A model generated the notes under the pieces. That model was not told the origin of the DNA. It searched no databases and saw only the letters and a list, made by a program, of their open reading frames with translations. The position numbers were made by a program, and so were the translations under genes. A DNA stretch of 64,000 nt from Clostridiales bacterium (GTDB lineage Bacteria; Bacillota; Clostridia; Lachnospirales; Lachnospiraceae): positions 1 through 64,000 of the forward strand of contig JAHYZV010000008.1 in the NCBI GenBank assembly GCA_019424245.1, written 5' to 3'. Shown here piece after piece: positions 1 to 8,763 of this stretch. The stretch's first letter is position 1; each line of letters starts with the position of its first letter.

Positions 1-19
1 TAAATTATGCCGCAACACA

Positions 20-277
20 GACAAATATAAGCTACAGGCAGTCCTGCATACTATGCGAAATGCACTTGAAGTTTGATTGTGATAGTTCTTAGTCTTTCCC
101 TTAGTCAACCAGCTAGCTTCGTACACGGATGTACGAAGCAGCGAAGCCGCGCCATGGACGGCGCGTCTGAGCGGTAGCGTCAGTTACCATAGTTTATATG
201 GAAAGACTTAGAACTATCCAATCAAAGCTTCTGGCATTGAACATAGTGTGTAGGACTGCCTGTAGCTTATATTTGTC
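20..277. repeat. Long imperfect inverted repeat with structured GC-rich core
   Basis: Positions 20-99 and 200-277 are imperfect reverse complements; both arms begin GACAAATATAAGCTACAGGC and end TAGTCTTTCC or AAGTCTTTCC. The 100-base core holds a 10-bp perfect hairpin (116-125 with 130-139, loop CGGA), a CGCGCC/GGCGCG hairpin (148-153 with 160-165) and a small GGTAGC/GTTACC hairpin near 173-188. It lies just downstream of pyrB. No ORF and no clear target duplication is seen. It could be a MITE-like element, a structured RNA or a complex 3' end of the purA-pyrB transcript. Confidence 0.75.
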
Positions 278-309
278 GTCCGTTCGTCACCAACTAATAT
301 TCAATTAAA

Positions 310-1251
310 CTATATAATTTTCTTCCCCGTTACCGGATCTGTTAATCCAAGAAGTGCCATTATAAGTGCCATTCTCACATATACACCATTCTGTACCTGT
401 TCAAAATATGCAGCTCTTGGATCCTTATCAACATCCGCAGCTATTTCAGTTATTCTTGGGAGTGGGTGAAGTACTGGCATATCCTTAGGTGCTTTCTTTA
501 ACTTTTCCGCATTAAGTATATAGCAATCACGTAATCTTATATATTCATCCTCACTAAAGAATCTTTCTTTCTGTACTCTCGTCATATAAAGTACATCAAG
601 CTCTGGCAGCACACTCTCTAACTGCCTTGACTCCTTATATACATCTGTGTTGTTATCAAGAACATCCTGTATCATATAATCAGGCATTTTAAGCTCTTGT
701 GGAGATATGAATATATATTTGTTTCCTTTATATCTTGAAAGGCTTTTCACAAGTGAATGTACTGTTCTTCCGAACTTAAGGTCTCCACACAGACCTACTG
801 TAAGGTTATCAAGTCTTCCTTTTCTTGATTTTATAGTCATAAGATCTATCATAGTCTGTGTTGGATGGCTATGTCCTCCATCTCCGGCGTTGATAACAGG
901 TATTCTCGAATAAAGTGATGCCAGCATAGGTGCACCTTCTTTAGGATGTCTCATAGCTACAATATCTGCGTAGCAGCTTATTACACGGATTGTATCTTCA
1001 ACCGTTTCTCCCTTGTTAACACTTGATACATCAGCAGATGGAAAACCTATCACAGTACCACCAAGATTAAGCATGGCTGTCTCAAAGGAAAGTCTCGTCC
1101 TTGTACTTGGTTCATAGAATAATGTAGCGATCTTCTTTCCCTTAGCCACTTCACTATATGCTGGCATATTATCACGTATTCTTTCTGCCAGTGCAAGTAT
1201 ATCCCCTGTTTCCTCCACTGATAAATCCTTTGGGTCAATCAAATGTCTCAT
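310..1251 (-). CDS. pyrB: Aspartate carbamoyltransferase catalytic subunit
   Basis: Catalyses carbamoyl phosphate plus L-aspartate to N-carbamoylaspartate, the committed step of pyrimidine synthesis, in the cytosol. Visible motifs are the carbamoyl-phosphate loop YEPSTRTR (residues 46-53), K80, HPTQ (129-132), GDLKFGRTVHSL near 155 and HPLPR near 260. Length from the chosen start is 313 aa, normal for the family. The ORF stays open 36 codons further to a TTG at 1359 overlapping the purA stop, but that extension is not family-like, and AGAGGA lies 9 nt before the ATG at 1251. It follows purA on the same strand, so purine and pyrimidine synthesis genes are probably co-transcribed. No pyrI regulatory subunit gene is adjacent. 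Confidence 0.95.
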   Translation of the reverse strand: MRHLIDPKDLSVEETGDILALAERIRDNMPAYSEVAKGKKIATLFYEPSTRTRLSFETAMLNLGGTVIGFPSADVSSVNKGETVEDTIRVISCYADIVAMRHPKEGAPMLASLYSRIPVINAGDGGHSHPTQTMIDLMTIKSRKGRLDNLTVGLCGDLKFGRTVHSLVKSLSRYKGNKYIFISPQELKMPDYMIQDVLDNNTDVYKESRQLESVLPELDVLYMTRVQKERFFSEDEYIRLRDCYILNAEKLKKAPKDMPVLHPLPRITEIAADVDKDPRAAYFEQVQNGVYVRMALIMALLGLTDPVTGKKII

Positions 1252-1355
1252 GTCATATTCCTCTTCTTTCATGCAGTTTATATCGTCAATATATTTATTA
1301 TCATTTCTTATTCCATTAATCTCGCAGCATTTTATTATAGATCCTGCATTAAGCA

Positions 1356-2648
1356 TCAATCCCTTAAAAGATATTCTTCTCTCTCTGCCCCGGTCGATAC
1401 AAGATGTATTTTATGACTGATAAGCTCCTCAAGTTTAAGAATATAATTTTTTGCATTTTCTGGAAGTTCATCCCAGCTTCTACAACCGGATATATCACAT
1501 TTCCAGCCTGGAAGCTCTTCTATAACCGGCTCAGCCTTTTCTAACCTGCTGTCTGTTACGAAATCCTTAGTTATTGTTCCATCTATGTTATATGCTGTTA
1601 TTATCGGTATTGTATCAAAATCACTCAATACATCTAACTTTGTAAGCGCGATATCATCAACATTCTGACACATTATTCCATATCTGCTTGCAACTGCATC
1701 AAATGGACCGACTCTTCTTGGTCTACCCGTTGCTGCGCCATATTCTCCACCAGCTTTTCTTAACTCTTCCATCCAGCTTTCAGGCATAGCTTTTTCTGCT
1801 ACGAATCCACCTTCACCAACACATGTTGAATATGCTTTCATAACACCTACAACCTGTGAAACATTATATCCCATAAGGCCTGTACCCATAGGTATATATG
1901 CCGCAAGTGTATTAGAACTTGATGTATAAGGATATATGCCATAATCTATATCCCTCAATGCACCAAGCTGTGCCTCAAACAATATATTTTTATTATCCTT
2001 TGCAGCATTTCTTAAAAGTGCTGAAGTATCGCATATATAATCCTTAAACATATGTGCCTGTGTCTTACACCACTCAAGAAGCTCATCATATGAAACTGGT
2101 GGCTGGTGATATATGTTTTCAAGAATAAGATTCTTGCTCTCGACTATAACGGAAAGGCGGTGTCTTACTGATGGCTGGTCTATGTTAAGCAAATCTCCTA
2201 TCCTAAGTGTTTTTTTCATATATTTGTCACCATATGCATAAGCAATTCCTCTTCTTGTTGAACCATATGCAGAGCCTGACTGTGACAATCTTTCCTCCTC
2301 TAACACATCCTGACGTACATGCATAGGCATACATATAGTTGCTTTATCCGATATCTTAAGATTATCTGGTGTTATTTTCACATTCATCTGCTGCATTATA
2401 GATATTTCGTGACGAAGATGATCCAGGTCTATAACCATACCATTTCCGAGTACACACACTACATCTGGATGAAGGATTCCTGATGGCAGAAGATTAAGCA
2501 CATACTTTCCTTCCTGGGTAACTACCGTATGTCCTGCATTATTTCCTCCCTGATAACGTACAACATAATTCGCTTTCGCACTCATAAGGTCTACTACACG
2601 TCCCTTACCTTCATCTCCCCAATTAATACCAACTACTGCTTTTAACAT
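1356..2648 (-). CDS. purA: Adenylosuccinate synthetase
   Basis: GTP-dependent conversion of IMP and aspartate to adenylosuccinate, first step from IMP to AMP. The 430-aa product has the N-terminal GDEGKG P-loop (11-16), GGNNAGHT (34-41), the GSTRRGI segment near residue 128 and the TGRPRRVGPFDA block near 300, all diagnostic. The P-loop is followed by R rather than the common K/A, a minor variant. Start ATG at 2648 has AAGGAAGG about 10 nt upstream. It is the first gene of a leftward purA-pyrB unit and is divergent from a LysR-type regulator across a 333-bp region with repeated half-sites, so regulation by that protein is plausible but not shown. Confidence 0.96.
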   Translation of the reverse strand: MLKAVVGINWGDEGKGRVVDLMSAKANYVVRYQGGNNAGHTVVTQEGKYVLNLLPSGILHPDVVCVLGNGMVIDLDHLRHEISIMQQMNVKITPDNLKISDKATICMPMHVRQDVLEEERLSQSGSAYGSTRRGIAYAYGDKYMKKTLRIGDLLNIDQPSVRHRLSVIVESKNLILENIYHQPPVSYDELLEWCKTQAHMFKDYICDTSALLRNAAKDNKNILFEAQLGALRDIDYGIYPYTSSSNTLAAYIPMGTGLMGYNVSQVVGVMKAYSTCVGEGGFVAEKAMPESWMEELRKAGGEYGAATGRPRRVGPFDAVASRYGIMCQNVDDIALTKLDVLSDFDTIPIITAYNIDGTITKDFVTDSRLEKAEPVIEELPGWKCDISGCRSWDELPENAKNYILKLEELISHKIHLVSTGAEREEYLLRD

Positions 2649-2981
2649 ACGTACTGCCTTCCTTTCATTTACATATTACCATTCAGAGCCTTGTGGAATT
2701 CTCCCTGAAATACTCTTGATTTTTCTTATCAAAAGCATTATACTTTGCGTTGAATAAGATGTAAAACATATATTTGATATATCTGTTATATCATAATCAT
2801 ATGTCATCATGCCACGACTGAAGGGTACTCTGTTATGACTTTTTATGACATCTGTTCTGACTTTATTATGACATTACATAAATAATATGATGTGTCATAA
2901 TATTTCTAATACACATAATGAATCTACAATAAGACATTTAAAATAAACATTTAGAATAAGATATTAAGAAAAGAGACATAT
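2649..2981. promoter_or_regulatory. Divergent purA/lysR intergenic region with TTATGACA half-sites
   Basis: This 333-bp region holds no gene. It carries TTATGACT at 2833-2840, TTATGACA at 2843-2850 and 2866-2873, and the inverted copy TGTCATAA at 2893-2900. The last pair forms a widely spaced inverted repeat. LysR proteins usually bind such sites between themselves and a divergent target, so this is a candidate operator; the regulator-target pairing is inference. Confidence 0.5.
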
Positions 2982-3866
2982 ATGATAAGCTATGATTATT
3001 ACAGGATATTTTATTATGTTGCACAATATAAAAGCTTCACTAAGGCCGCAGAAATGCTTGATAATAACCAGCCTAATATAACACGCTGCATGAATAATCT
3101 TGAAAGTGAGATAGGCTGCAAGCTGTTTGTACGTTCCAACAGGGGAATCACACTCACACCAGAAGGTGAACGATTATATGAACACGTTGCTGCCGGATGT
3201 GAGCAGTTTTCAGCTGGTGAATGTGAACTAGCCAAAGATAAAGGACTTGAACGTGGACTTATTAATATCGGTGCAAGTGAAACTGCACTCAGGCTTATAT
3301 TATTAGACAGGCTTGAGACATTCCATGAAACTTATCCACACGTCAGATTAAAAATATCTAATCACTCATCTCCACAGGCTATAGCAGCCCTTGAAAACGG
3401 ACTGGCTGATATTTCTGTTATCACTACGCCTGTAACTATACCTAAAAACTATCATAAGGAATCATTATATTCATTCAGGGAGCTTCTTATAGGTGGAACT
3501 AAATATGCAGACCTCGCATCAAAAATGCGAAGCCTGCACGACTTAAATAATATTCCTTTTATATGTCTTGGAAATGATACCGCAACAAGAAACCTGTATA
3601 TAGAATTCTTTCTTAACCATCATCTTCAGTTTGCACCTGATATGGAGGCTGCAACAACTGACCAGGTTCTTCCTATGGTTGAACACAACCTTGGAATAGG
3701 ATTTTATCCAGAAGACCTGTGTGCTGCTTCTATCACCAGCGGTTCAATATATCCTATAAGACTTGTGGAACCTCTTCCCGAGCGTGAAGTATGCCTTGTA
3801 TGGGATAAAGGCAGACCATTAAGCATAGCTGCAAAGAAGCTGATTGATACATTAAAAAAATCTTAA
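2982..3866 (+). CDS. LysR family transcriptional regulator
   Basis: The 294-aa protein has a LysR winged helix at residues 1-60 (FYYVAQYKSFTKAAEMLD then the recognition helix around QPNITRCMNNLE) and a LysR substrate-binding domain from about 90 to the end. The effector is not predictable. It is divergent from purA-pyrB, and the intergenic region contains repeated TTATGACA half-sites, so autoregulation and control of purA-pyrB are both possible. The Shine-Dalgarno before ATG 2982 is weak (AAAGAGAC). It converges with the alkyltransferase-fusion gene, with 13 bp between the stops. Confidence 0.93.
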   Translation: MISYDYYRIFYYVAQYKSFTKAAEMLDNNQPNITRCMNNLESEIGCKLFVRSNRGITLTPEGERLYEHVAAGCEQFSAGECELAKDKGLERGLINIGASETALRLILLDRLETFHETYPHVRLKISNHSSPQAIAALENGLADISVITTPVTIPKNYHKESLYSFRELLIGGTKYADLASKMRSLHDLNNIPFICLGNDTATRNLYIEFFLNHHLQFAPDMEAATTDQVLPMVEHNLGIGFYPEDLCAASITSGSIYPIRLVEPLPEREVCLVWDKGRPLSIAAKKLIDTLKKS

Positions 3867-3879
3867 TGGAAAAGCTGAC

Positions 3880-4506
3880 TTAAAACTTCATTCCATACTC
3901 TTTTAAGCTGACTTTTCCATTAATAACTTCTATACCATCTGCCTTAAGAAGTGCTTCCTGCCTTTCTGCACCACCAAAGGCAAATGCACCAGACAGTTCA
4001 CCCTTAGAGTTAACGACCCTGTAGCATGGTATGTTATCAGGGTCGGGATTCTTATGAAGTGCATTACCTACTGCCCTTGCCATACCTTTATTTCCTGCCA
4101 TCTTGGCTATCTGTCCATAAGTAGCAACACAGCCCTTTGGTATTTTTTTTACTGCCTCATATATCCTTTTAGATGGATTATAAGTAACAAGCTCATAGCT
4201 TTCCTTAATCATAGTCTTTATAGCATCATCTGGAACTGAACCATCAAGTATGATCGTATTCCAGTGTTCTTTATTCTGATGCCAGCCCGGTATTACTGAC
4301 TTAAATGCACTCCTCCAATAATCACGCCATTCTTTGTCTACTTTAACATTAAGGTTTAAGAAACCATCCTTTTCATATGTCCATAAGAACGCTTTCTTAC
4401 TTCCTTTAACTCTTACAAGCTGCCAGTTAGTATCATGAAATGGTGCTTCTACATATGTATCTGGAAATGATAAACCGTATTGAAGTACTTCTTCCCTATT
4501 CTCCAT
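3880..4506 (-). CDS. MmcQ/YjbR domain fused to alkyltransferase DNA-binding domain
   Basis: The 208-aa protein joins an N-terminal MmcQ/YjbR-like domain (about 1-110) to a C-terminal methylated-DNA-cysteine methyltransferase module (about 113-195), seen as IYEAVKKIPKGCVATYGQIA and ARAVGNAL. The active-site segment reads IPCYRVV, so the acceptor cysteine (C161) is kept but the following histidine of canonical PCHRV is tyrosine (Y162). Alkyltransferase-like proteins lose the cysteine instead, so this is neither textbook class. It could be a suicidal repair enzyme with altered cysteine activation or a damage-recognition protein. Start ATG 4506 has GGAGG 7 nt upstream. Confidence 0.88.
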   Translation of the reverse strand: MENREEVLQYGLSFPDTYVEAPFHDTNWQLVRVKGSKKAFLWTYEKDGFLNLNVKVDKEWRDYWRSAFKSVIPGWHQNKEHWNTIILDGSVPDDAIKTMIKESYELVTYNPSKRIYEAVKKIPKGCVATYGQIAKMAGNKGMARAVGNALHKNPDPDNIPCYRVVNSKGELSGAFAFGGAERQEALLKADGIEVINGKVSLKEYGMKF

Positions 4507-4572
4507 AACAATCCTCCATTCTATGCACTTTTTATAAATCCATGTTTAATTAATATCTATTATAACAAAATA

Positions 4573-4598
4573 GCAGGTTGATACAATAACCAACCTGC
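4573..4598 (-). terminator. Stem-loop downstream of the codB remnant
   Basis: GCAGGTTG (4573-4580) pairs with CAACCTGC (4591-4598); reading leftward it is followed by a T-rich TATTTTGTTATA stretch. It fits an intrinsic terminator for leftward transcription leaving the codB remnant. Confidence 0.65.
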
Positions 4599-4655
4599 CA
4601 TTTGCAATTAACTTTACATCTGCTTTTAACTTTACATCTACTTTTACCTTTATTT

Positions 4656-5534
4656 TTAAGCATGCTGTATTTCTACTGCTGCTGCCTTTTTAGTGTTAGC
4701 ACGCTTTGCACTTATTACTGCAAATACTGCTTCGATAGCTGCTGCCACAATAATGCAGTTAACCTGTGTAATACCAAAGCCAACATAGTTTGTTGCAATA
4801 CCAAGTCCCCAGGCTATAAAGGCACCCCAGTTTACGGCTGGAATCTCATTACCCTCAAGTGATGGATACCCTTTTCTATACTTAACAAGATAATCTGCAA
4901 TAAACACACCACCAAGTGCTGGAATTGTAGTTGCCAGGAAATTAATAAATGTTCCAAAATAGTTATAGAAACCGATTATAGCACCGATTGTTCCAGCAAG
5001 TCCAAAGCCAATTACAAGAGTCTTTCTATTAACCTTAAATGTATTGCCAAGTGAAAGGGAACCTGAATATACGCAGCCCTGTGCTGTTGACCATATATTT
5101 AAAATCATTACAATAAATGCTGGTGCAAGAAGTCCCTGTGCTGCAAGCACAAAGGTTATATCTGAATATCCTGTGGCAATAGCACCGACCGCACCAAGTA
5201 TAATCATAAGAGGATTAGCTATAATCATTGCAAGAAACATTATAATTAAAGTCTGTTTTTTGTTCTTTGCGAACCTTAATACATCTGGTGTAAATGAAAC
5301 TGCACCACATACAAAAGAACCTATTGAAAGTGAAACTAATGTATTAAAGGATGCTGGATTCTCAGGCTGGATAGCAAACAGGCCTGCAAGTCCTCCGGTA
5401 CTTTTAACACTAAGTACAATAGAAATAATACCAAATATAAGCACAAGTGGAACTGCTATATCACTAAGCTTTGACATCCACTTCATACCAAAAAGTGCTG
5501 TTGCTGTTGTAATCTTTTTATATGCATATTGCTC
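4656..5534 (-). pseudogene. Truncated cytosine permease-like (NCS1/CodB) gene
   Basis: The 276-aa reading frame from ATG 5486 matches only the C-terminal two thirds of CodB-type permeases, which are normally about 400-420 aa with 12 TM helices; here about 7-8 hydrophobic helices remain. In-frame sequence continues 16 codons above the ATG (ending TTATALFG) with permease-like character and then meets a TAA at about 5535, so the 5' part has been lost rather than misread. No convincing ribosome site precedes 5486. A 20-of-21-bp inverted repeat lies directly at the broken edge (5543-5603). No deaminase gene is adjacent. Probably a decayed nucleobase transporter. Confidence 0.75.
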
Positions 5535-5542
5535 TTATTAAT

Positions 5543-5603
5543 AAAATAGATTCTAAATATATTAATTCCGACCTGCTGGAACAATATACTTAGAATCTAT
5601 TTT
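5543..5603. terminator. Long AT-rich inverted repeat between lgt and codB remnant
   Basis: Positions 5543-5563 and 5583-5603 are inverted repeats with one mismatch in 21, with a 19-base loop. Both sides end in AAAA/TTTT, as in a bidirectional terminator. It lies 61 bp after the lgt stop and exactly where codB homology ends, so it may serve as the lgt terminator and may also mark the deletion junction. Confidence 0.7.
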
Positions 5604-5663
5604 TACTAATATTGATTGTACAACATATTTCTTTAATATATATTGTTTTAATATTTCTAACCA

Positions 5664-6464
5664 TTACTTTGCTTCTGCCTGTTTAGAATGCAGTTTATTA
5701 AACACCAGTAATCCCACACCGCATATTACAAAGAATATTGATATAAACTGTGATGTAGATAAGAAACCGACTTCACCACGGTAATCATTTCTTAAAAACT
5801 CTATAAGAAAACGTCCGATGCCATAAAGTATCATATATATATAACCTATATCCCCTGCTGGCAGATACTTACTCTTTCCCTTTTTCCTTCCTGCTGTAAA
5901 GCTATAATTATAAGCAATAACGAGAAGTATAATCATATGAAGAAAGTCTGCTCCAGCCGATATAAGCTGTGTTGGTATAAGCTTAACTCCCGCTGGTGCC
6001 TGCGAACCTACTGGAAATATAACTCCAAAGTGGCTTGTTGTTTCCCTTCCATAGCAGCAGCCTGCAAGAAAACAGCCTATTCTTCCAAAGCCCTGTGCAA
6101 GTGCGATCTCTGGCATTACAAGATCAAAATATTCCATAAAGTTTAGCTTCTTTACCTTACAATAAAGCATACAGCATAGCACACCAGCTATTATTCCACC
6201 ATATACAACAAAGCCTGCTGAACCAAGCACCGCCTTGGGATTCTTTATAAATTCGTCAAACTCAACTATAACATATAAAAGCTTAGCACCAAGAAAGCCT
6301 GAAACACCTGCTATTATGGTTATATCAATAATTGCTTCCTCACGCAGGCCAAACCTTTTAGCTCTGTATTCGGCAAGCAGCATAGCAAGTATGAAGCCTA
6401 TTCCTATCATCAGGCCATACCCATGTACTGTCAGGCTCCCTATACTAAATAAATCTGTCTTCAC
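5664..6464 (-). CDS. lgt: Prolipoprotein diacylglyceryl transferase
   Basis: Integral membrane enzyme that transfers diacylglycerol from phosphatidylglycerol to the lipobox cysteine of prolipoproteins. The 266-aa protein has about seven hydrophobic helices and the Lgt signature GFGRIGCFLAGCCYG at 125-139, plus the N-terminal YGLMIGIGF helix and GRFLIEFLR near 220. The start is GTG at 6464 with GGGAGGA 8 nt upstream. The 3' neighbour is the AT-rich inverted repeat that probably terminates it. The upstream neighbour on the same strand is a cysteine-cluster protein 63 bp away, so the two may form an operon. Confidence 0.95.
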   Translation of the reverse strand: MKTDLFSIGSLTVHGYGLMIGIGFILAMLLAEYRAKRFGLREEAIIDITIIAGVSGFLGAKLLYVIVEFDEFIKNPKAVLGSAGFVVYGGIIAGVLCCMLYCKVKKLNFMEYFDLVMPEIALAQGFGRIGCFLAGCCYGRETTSHFGVIFPVGSQAPAGVKLIPTQLISAGADFLHMIILLVIAYNYSFTAGRKKGKSKYLPAGDIGYIYMILYGIGRFLIEFLRNDYRGEVGFLSTSQFISIFFVICGVGLLVFNKLHSKQAEAK

Positions 6465-6527
6465 TCTTTATTCCTCCCTGTTTATCATATAATTAGCAAC
6501 CTCTTTTGATGCTTTTTACCGGCTCTT

Positions 6528-7196
6528 TTACAAGCCAAACATAGTCTCCGAGCTTTCTATCCTTTCTGCCACCTCATCAAAGAATGTTTCCTCTGACTTG
6601 TATGGCTTAATATAAAATGTCTTCAAATTATACATATTAAGTATCCTTATCTGTTCCTGTGTAAGCCCTGGCAAGGTTTTTTGCAGCTTCTTAAGATACC
6701 TGTGCCACTTTATTATATAAGCATTATACCTCTCTGTATCAGATATTCCCAGCCACTTTTTCACTTTTATCTTGGTAAGTCTTTCCTTATTACACTCTCC
6801 TGTCTGCAATATGTAATAAAAATGTTCATCATCCTCCCAATATCTTCCCAACGGGAACATTCTGCATATTCCAGGTCTGTAGCTGTGAATACTGCACATA
6901 TTATCCTTGTTCAGAAAAGAACAGGCATCTGTATCAGCCTGCATCTTAATATTAGGAAGAATACACCCATCCACTACATTAAGCTCTATATTGCTGTCAG
7001 ACATCTGTTCAAAGGACAGTCCAGTTCCTACTGACAATCTATAGCAATCATACGGATCAAGCACTATCGTCTTTCCCATGCCAATACAACATATTTTTTT
7101 ACAATTGCTGCAGTTATCCGTATCTGCTCTTACCATATCATTCTCACCATATAATCTGCCATCTGATATATCCTCTAAACATGCATTTCTAATCAT
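6528..7196 (-). CDS. YkgJ-type cysteine cluster protein
   Basis: Member of the small metal-chelating family (YkgJ/UPF0153) with a likely zinc or iron-sulfur site. Cysteines are seen as CSNCKKICC near residue 28, then C in DACSF, MCSIH and GICRMFPLGRYW; the last block is the family signature. A charged C-terminal region of about 110 aa follows. The ORF is open to GTG 7235, but ATG 7196 begins the conserved block (ISDGRLYGEND) and has AAGGG upstream, so I prefer it (222 aa). Function in this family is not established; it sits upstream of lgt. Confidence 0.8.
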   Translation of the reverse strand: MIRNACLEDISDGRLYGENDMVRADTDNCSNCKKICCIGMGKTIVLDPYDCYRLSVGTGLSFEQMSDSNIELNVVDGCILPNIKMQADTDACSFLNKDNMCSIHSYRPGICRMFPLGRYWEDDEHFYYILQTGECNKERLTKIKVKKWLGISDTERYNAYIIKWHRYLKKLQKTLPGLTQEQIRILNMYNLKTFYIKPYKSEETFFDEVAERIESSETMFGL

Positions 7197-7492
7197 ACTA
7201 TATAAATCCCTTCTTCGCAAAAGCCGGAAATCCACCAGTTTTAACTTCTTTTAACATTTGTATTATACTTTAATTTGATAATTATGTCGATACGCTTAAT
7301 AAAATGGCTTTTTTGCTGCCTTACCACCGCTTTACCTCTGTTTTGTATTTTAATAATCTAAAGCTATTACAAAATATAACAAAAAATACCAAACTTATTT
7401 TAAAAAGACATTACTTTTTTATCAAAATATGCTACAATACGTTACTGTATAGTATTATGATGCAAATGTATAAATAATGATTGGAGACAATG

Positions 7493-8500
7493 ATGAAACA
7501 CAAGATTATAACATTTGGTGAGTTAATGTTAAGACTTTCACCTGATAACAATGAAAGATTTACCCAGGCACACTCTTATGAGGCTGTTTATGGCGGTGGT
7601 GAAGCTAATACTGCTGTATCACTTGCTAACTTTAATGTTGATACACGTTATGTAACCAAGCTTCCTAAGCATACTATTGGTCAGAGTGCTGTCAACTCCT
7701 TAAGACAGTATGGTGTTGATGTCAGCAGAATCGTCCGTGGTGGCGACCAGATTGGCATATATTTTCTTGAGAAAAAGACAAGCCAGCGACCAACCAATGT
7801 TATATATAACAGAAATGGTTCCGCATTCGCCCTTGCTACAAAGGGAGATTTTGACTGGGATTCTATATTCGATGGTGCAACATGGTTCCATTTTTCCGGT
7901 ATAACTCCAGCTATAAGTGATAATATGGCTGAAATCACTATAGAAGCCTGTAAAGAAGCTAAGAAACGTGGCATCACAGTAAGCTGCGACCTTAACTACA
8001 GAAGTAAGCTCTGGTCAAGTGAAAAAGCTAATAAAGTCATGAGTGAAGTATGCAGATATGTAGATATATGCATAGCTAACGAAGATGATGCAGTTGGTAT
8101 ATTTGGCATGGATGCATCTAAGTCTGATAAAGAAAAGAATGCATATATTGCAGAAGAACTTACAAAGATGTTCCCTAACTTCAAGATGGTAGCTTCTGTA
8201 TGGAGAACAGAAACCTCCATAACTACATTTAAGCTTCAGTCAATGATATACACAGAAGGAAAGGCTTACTACAGCCAGGAATTCTTTATGAATATACTTG
8301 ATTACATCGGTGCTGGTGATGCCTACTGTGCAGGTATAATTTACAGTCTTATAAACGACTTTGACCCTCAGAAGGCTGTTGAATTTTCTAATGCAGCAAG
8401 CTGCTTAAAGCACACTGTAAGCGGAGATTTCAACCTTGTATCAGTAGATGAGGTGATGAAGCTCGCATTTGCCAAAGCTGGCAACGAGGTTTCACGTTAA
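7493..8500 (+). CDS. kdgK: PfkB-family sugar kinase, probable 2-dehydro-3-deoxygluconokinase
   Basis: Phosphorylates a sugar acid, most likely 2-keto-3-deoxygluconate, the product of galacturonate and glucuronate breakdown, giving KDPG for aldolase cleavage. PfkB features are the N-terminal GELMLRL and YGGGEANTA motifs and the C-terminal anion hole and catalytic base DYIGAGDAYCAG (near 275). KDG specificity is inferred from overall resemblance and from the pectin genes elsewhere in the window; 5-dehydrogluconate or fructose is possible. Three candidate starts are in frame (TTG 7481, ATG 7490, ATG 7493); ATG 7493 is 6 nt after GGAG. It stands alone with a strong terminator. Confidence 0.85.
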   Translation: MKHKIITFGELMLRLSPDNNERFTQAHSYEAVYGGGEANTAVSLANFNVDTRYVTKLPKHTIGQSAVNSLRQYGVDVSRIVRGGDQIGIYFLEKKTSQRPTNVIYNRNGSAFALATKGDFDWDSIFDGATWFHFSGITPAISDNMAEITIEACKEAKKRGITVSCDLNYRSKLWSSEKANKVMSEVCRYVDICIANEDDAVGIFGMDASKSDKEKNAYIAEELTKMFPNFKMVASVWRTETSITTFKLQSMIYTEGKAYYSQEFFMNILDYIGAGDAYCAGIIYSLINDFDPQKAVEFSNAASCLKHTVSGDFNLVSVDEVMKLAFAKAGNEVSR

Positions 8501-8510
8501 TATTAACTAC

Positions 8511-8557
8511 ACAGCGGTCATGTATTGTTTTTATCGATATATGACCGCTGTTTTTTT
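8511..8557 (+). terminator. Intrinsic terminator after kdgK
   Basis: ACAGCGGTCAT (8511-8521) pairs with ATGACCGCTGT (8541-8551) and is followed by a run of T, a classic rho-independent terminator 11 bp after the kdgK stop. Confidence 0.92.
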
Positions 8558-8763
8558 ATTTAGATATTTGAATATTAAAATATTTGCTTTGCAAAATAAC
8601 CGATATGTTCTTTATCCAAAACAACAATATGCACACTTTTAATAACATGTCACAACTTTTTTAAATAATTATAATGCATTTTTTCTTAAAGTATGTTATT
8701 ATATAAATGATTTTTTTCGTGATTATTTATTATACATAATATGAATAAGGGGATGTAAATTAT

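Noticed and set aside
707..913. Plus-strand ORF of 68 codons inside pyrB
   Set aside because: It lies antisense within a well-supported gene, has no ribosome site and no recognisable domain.
1252..1359. N-terminal extension of PyrB to TTG 1359
   Set aside because: The 36 extra residues are not family-like and the internal ATG has the better ribosome site; a coupled start at the purA stop cannot be fully excluded.
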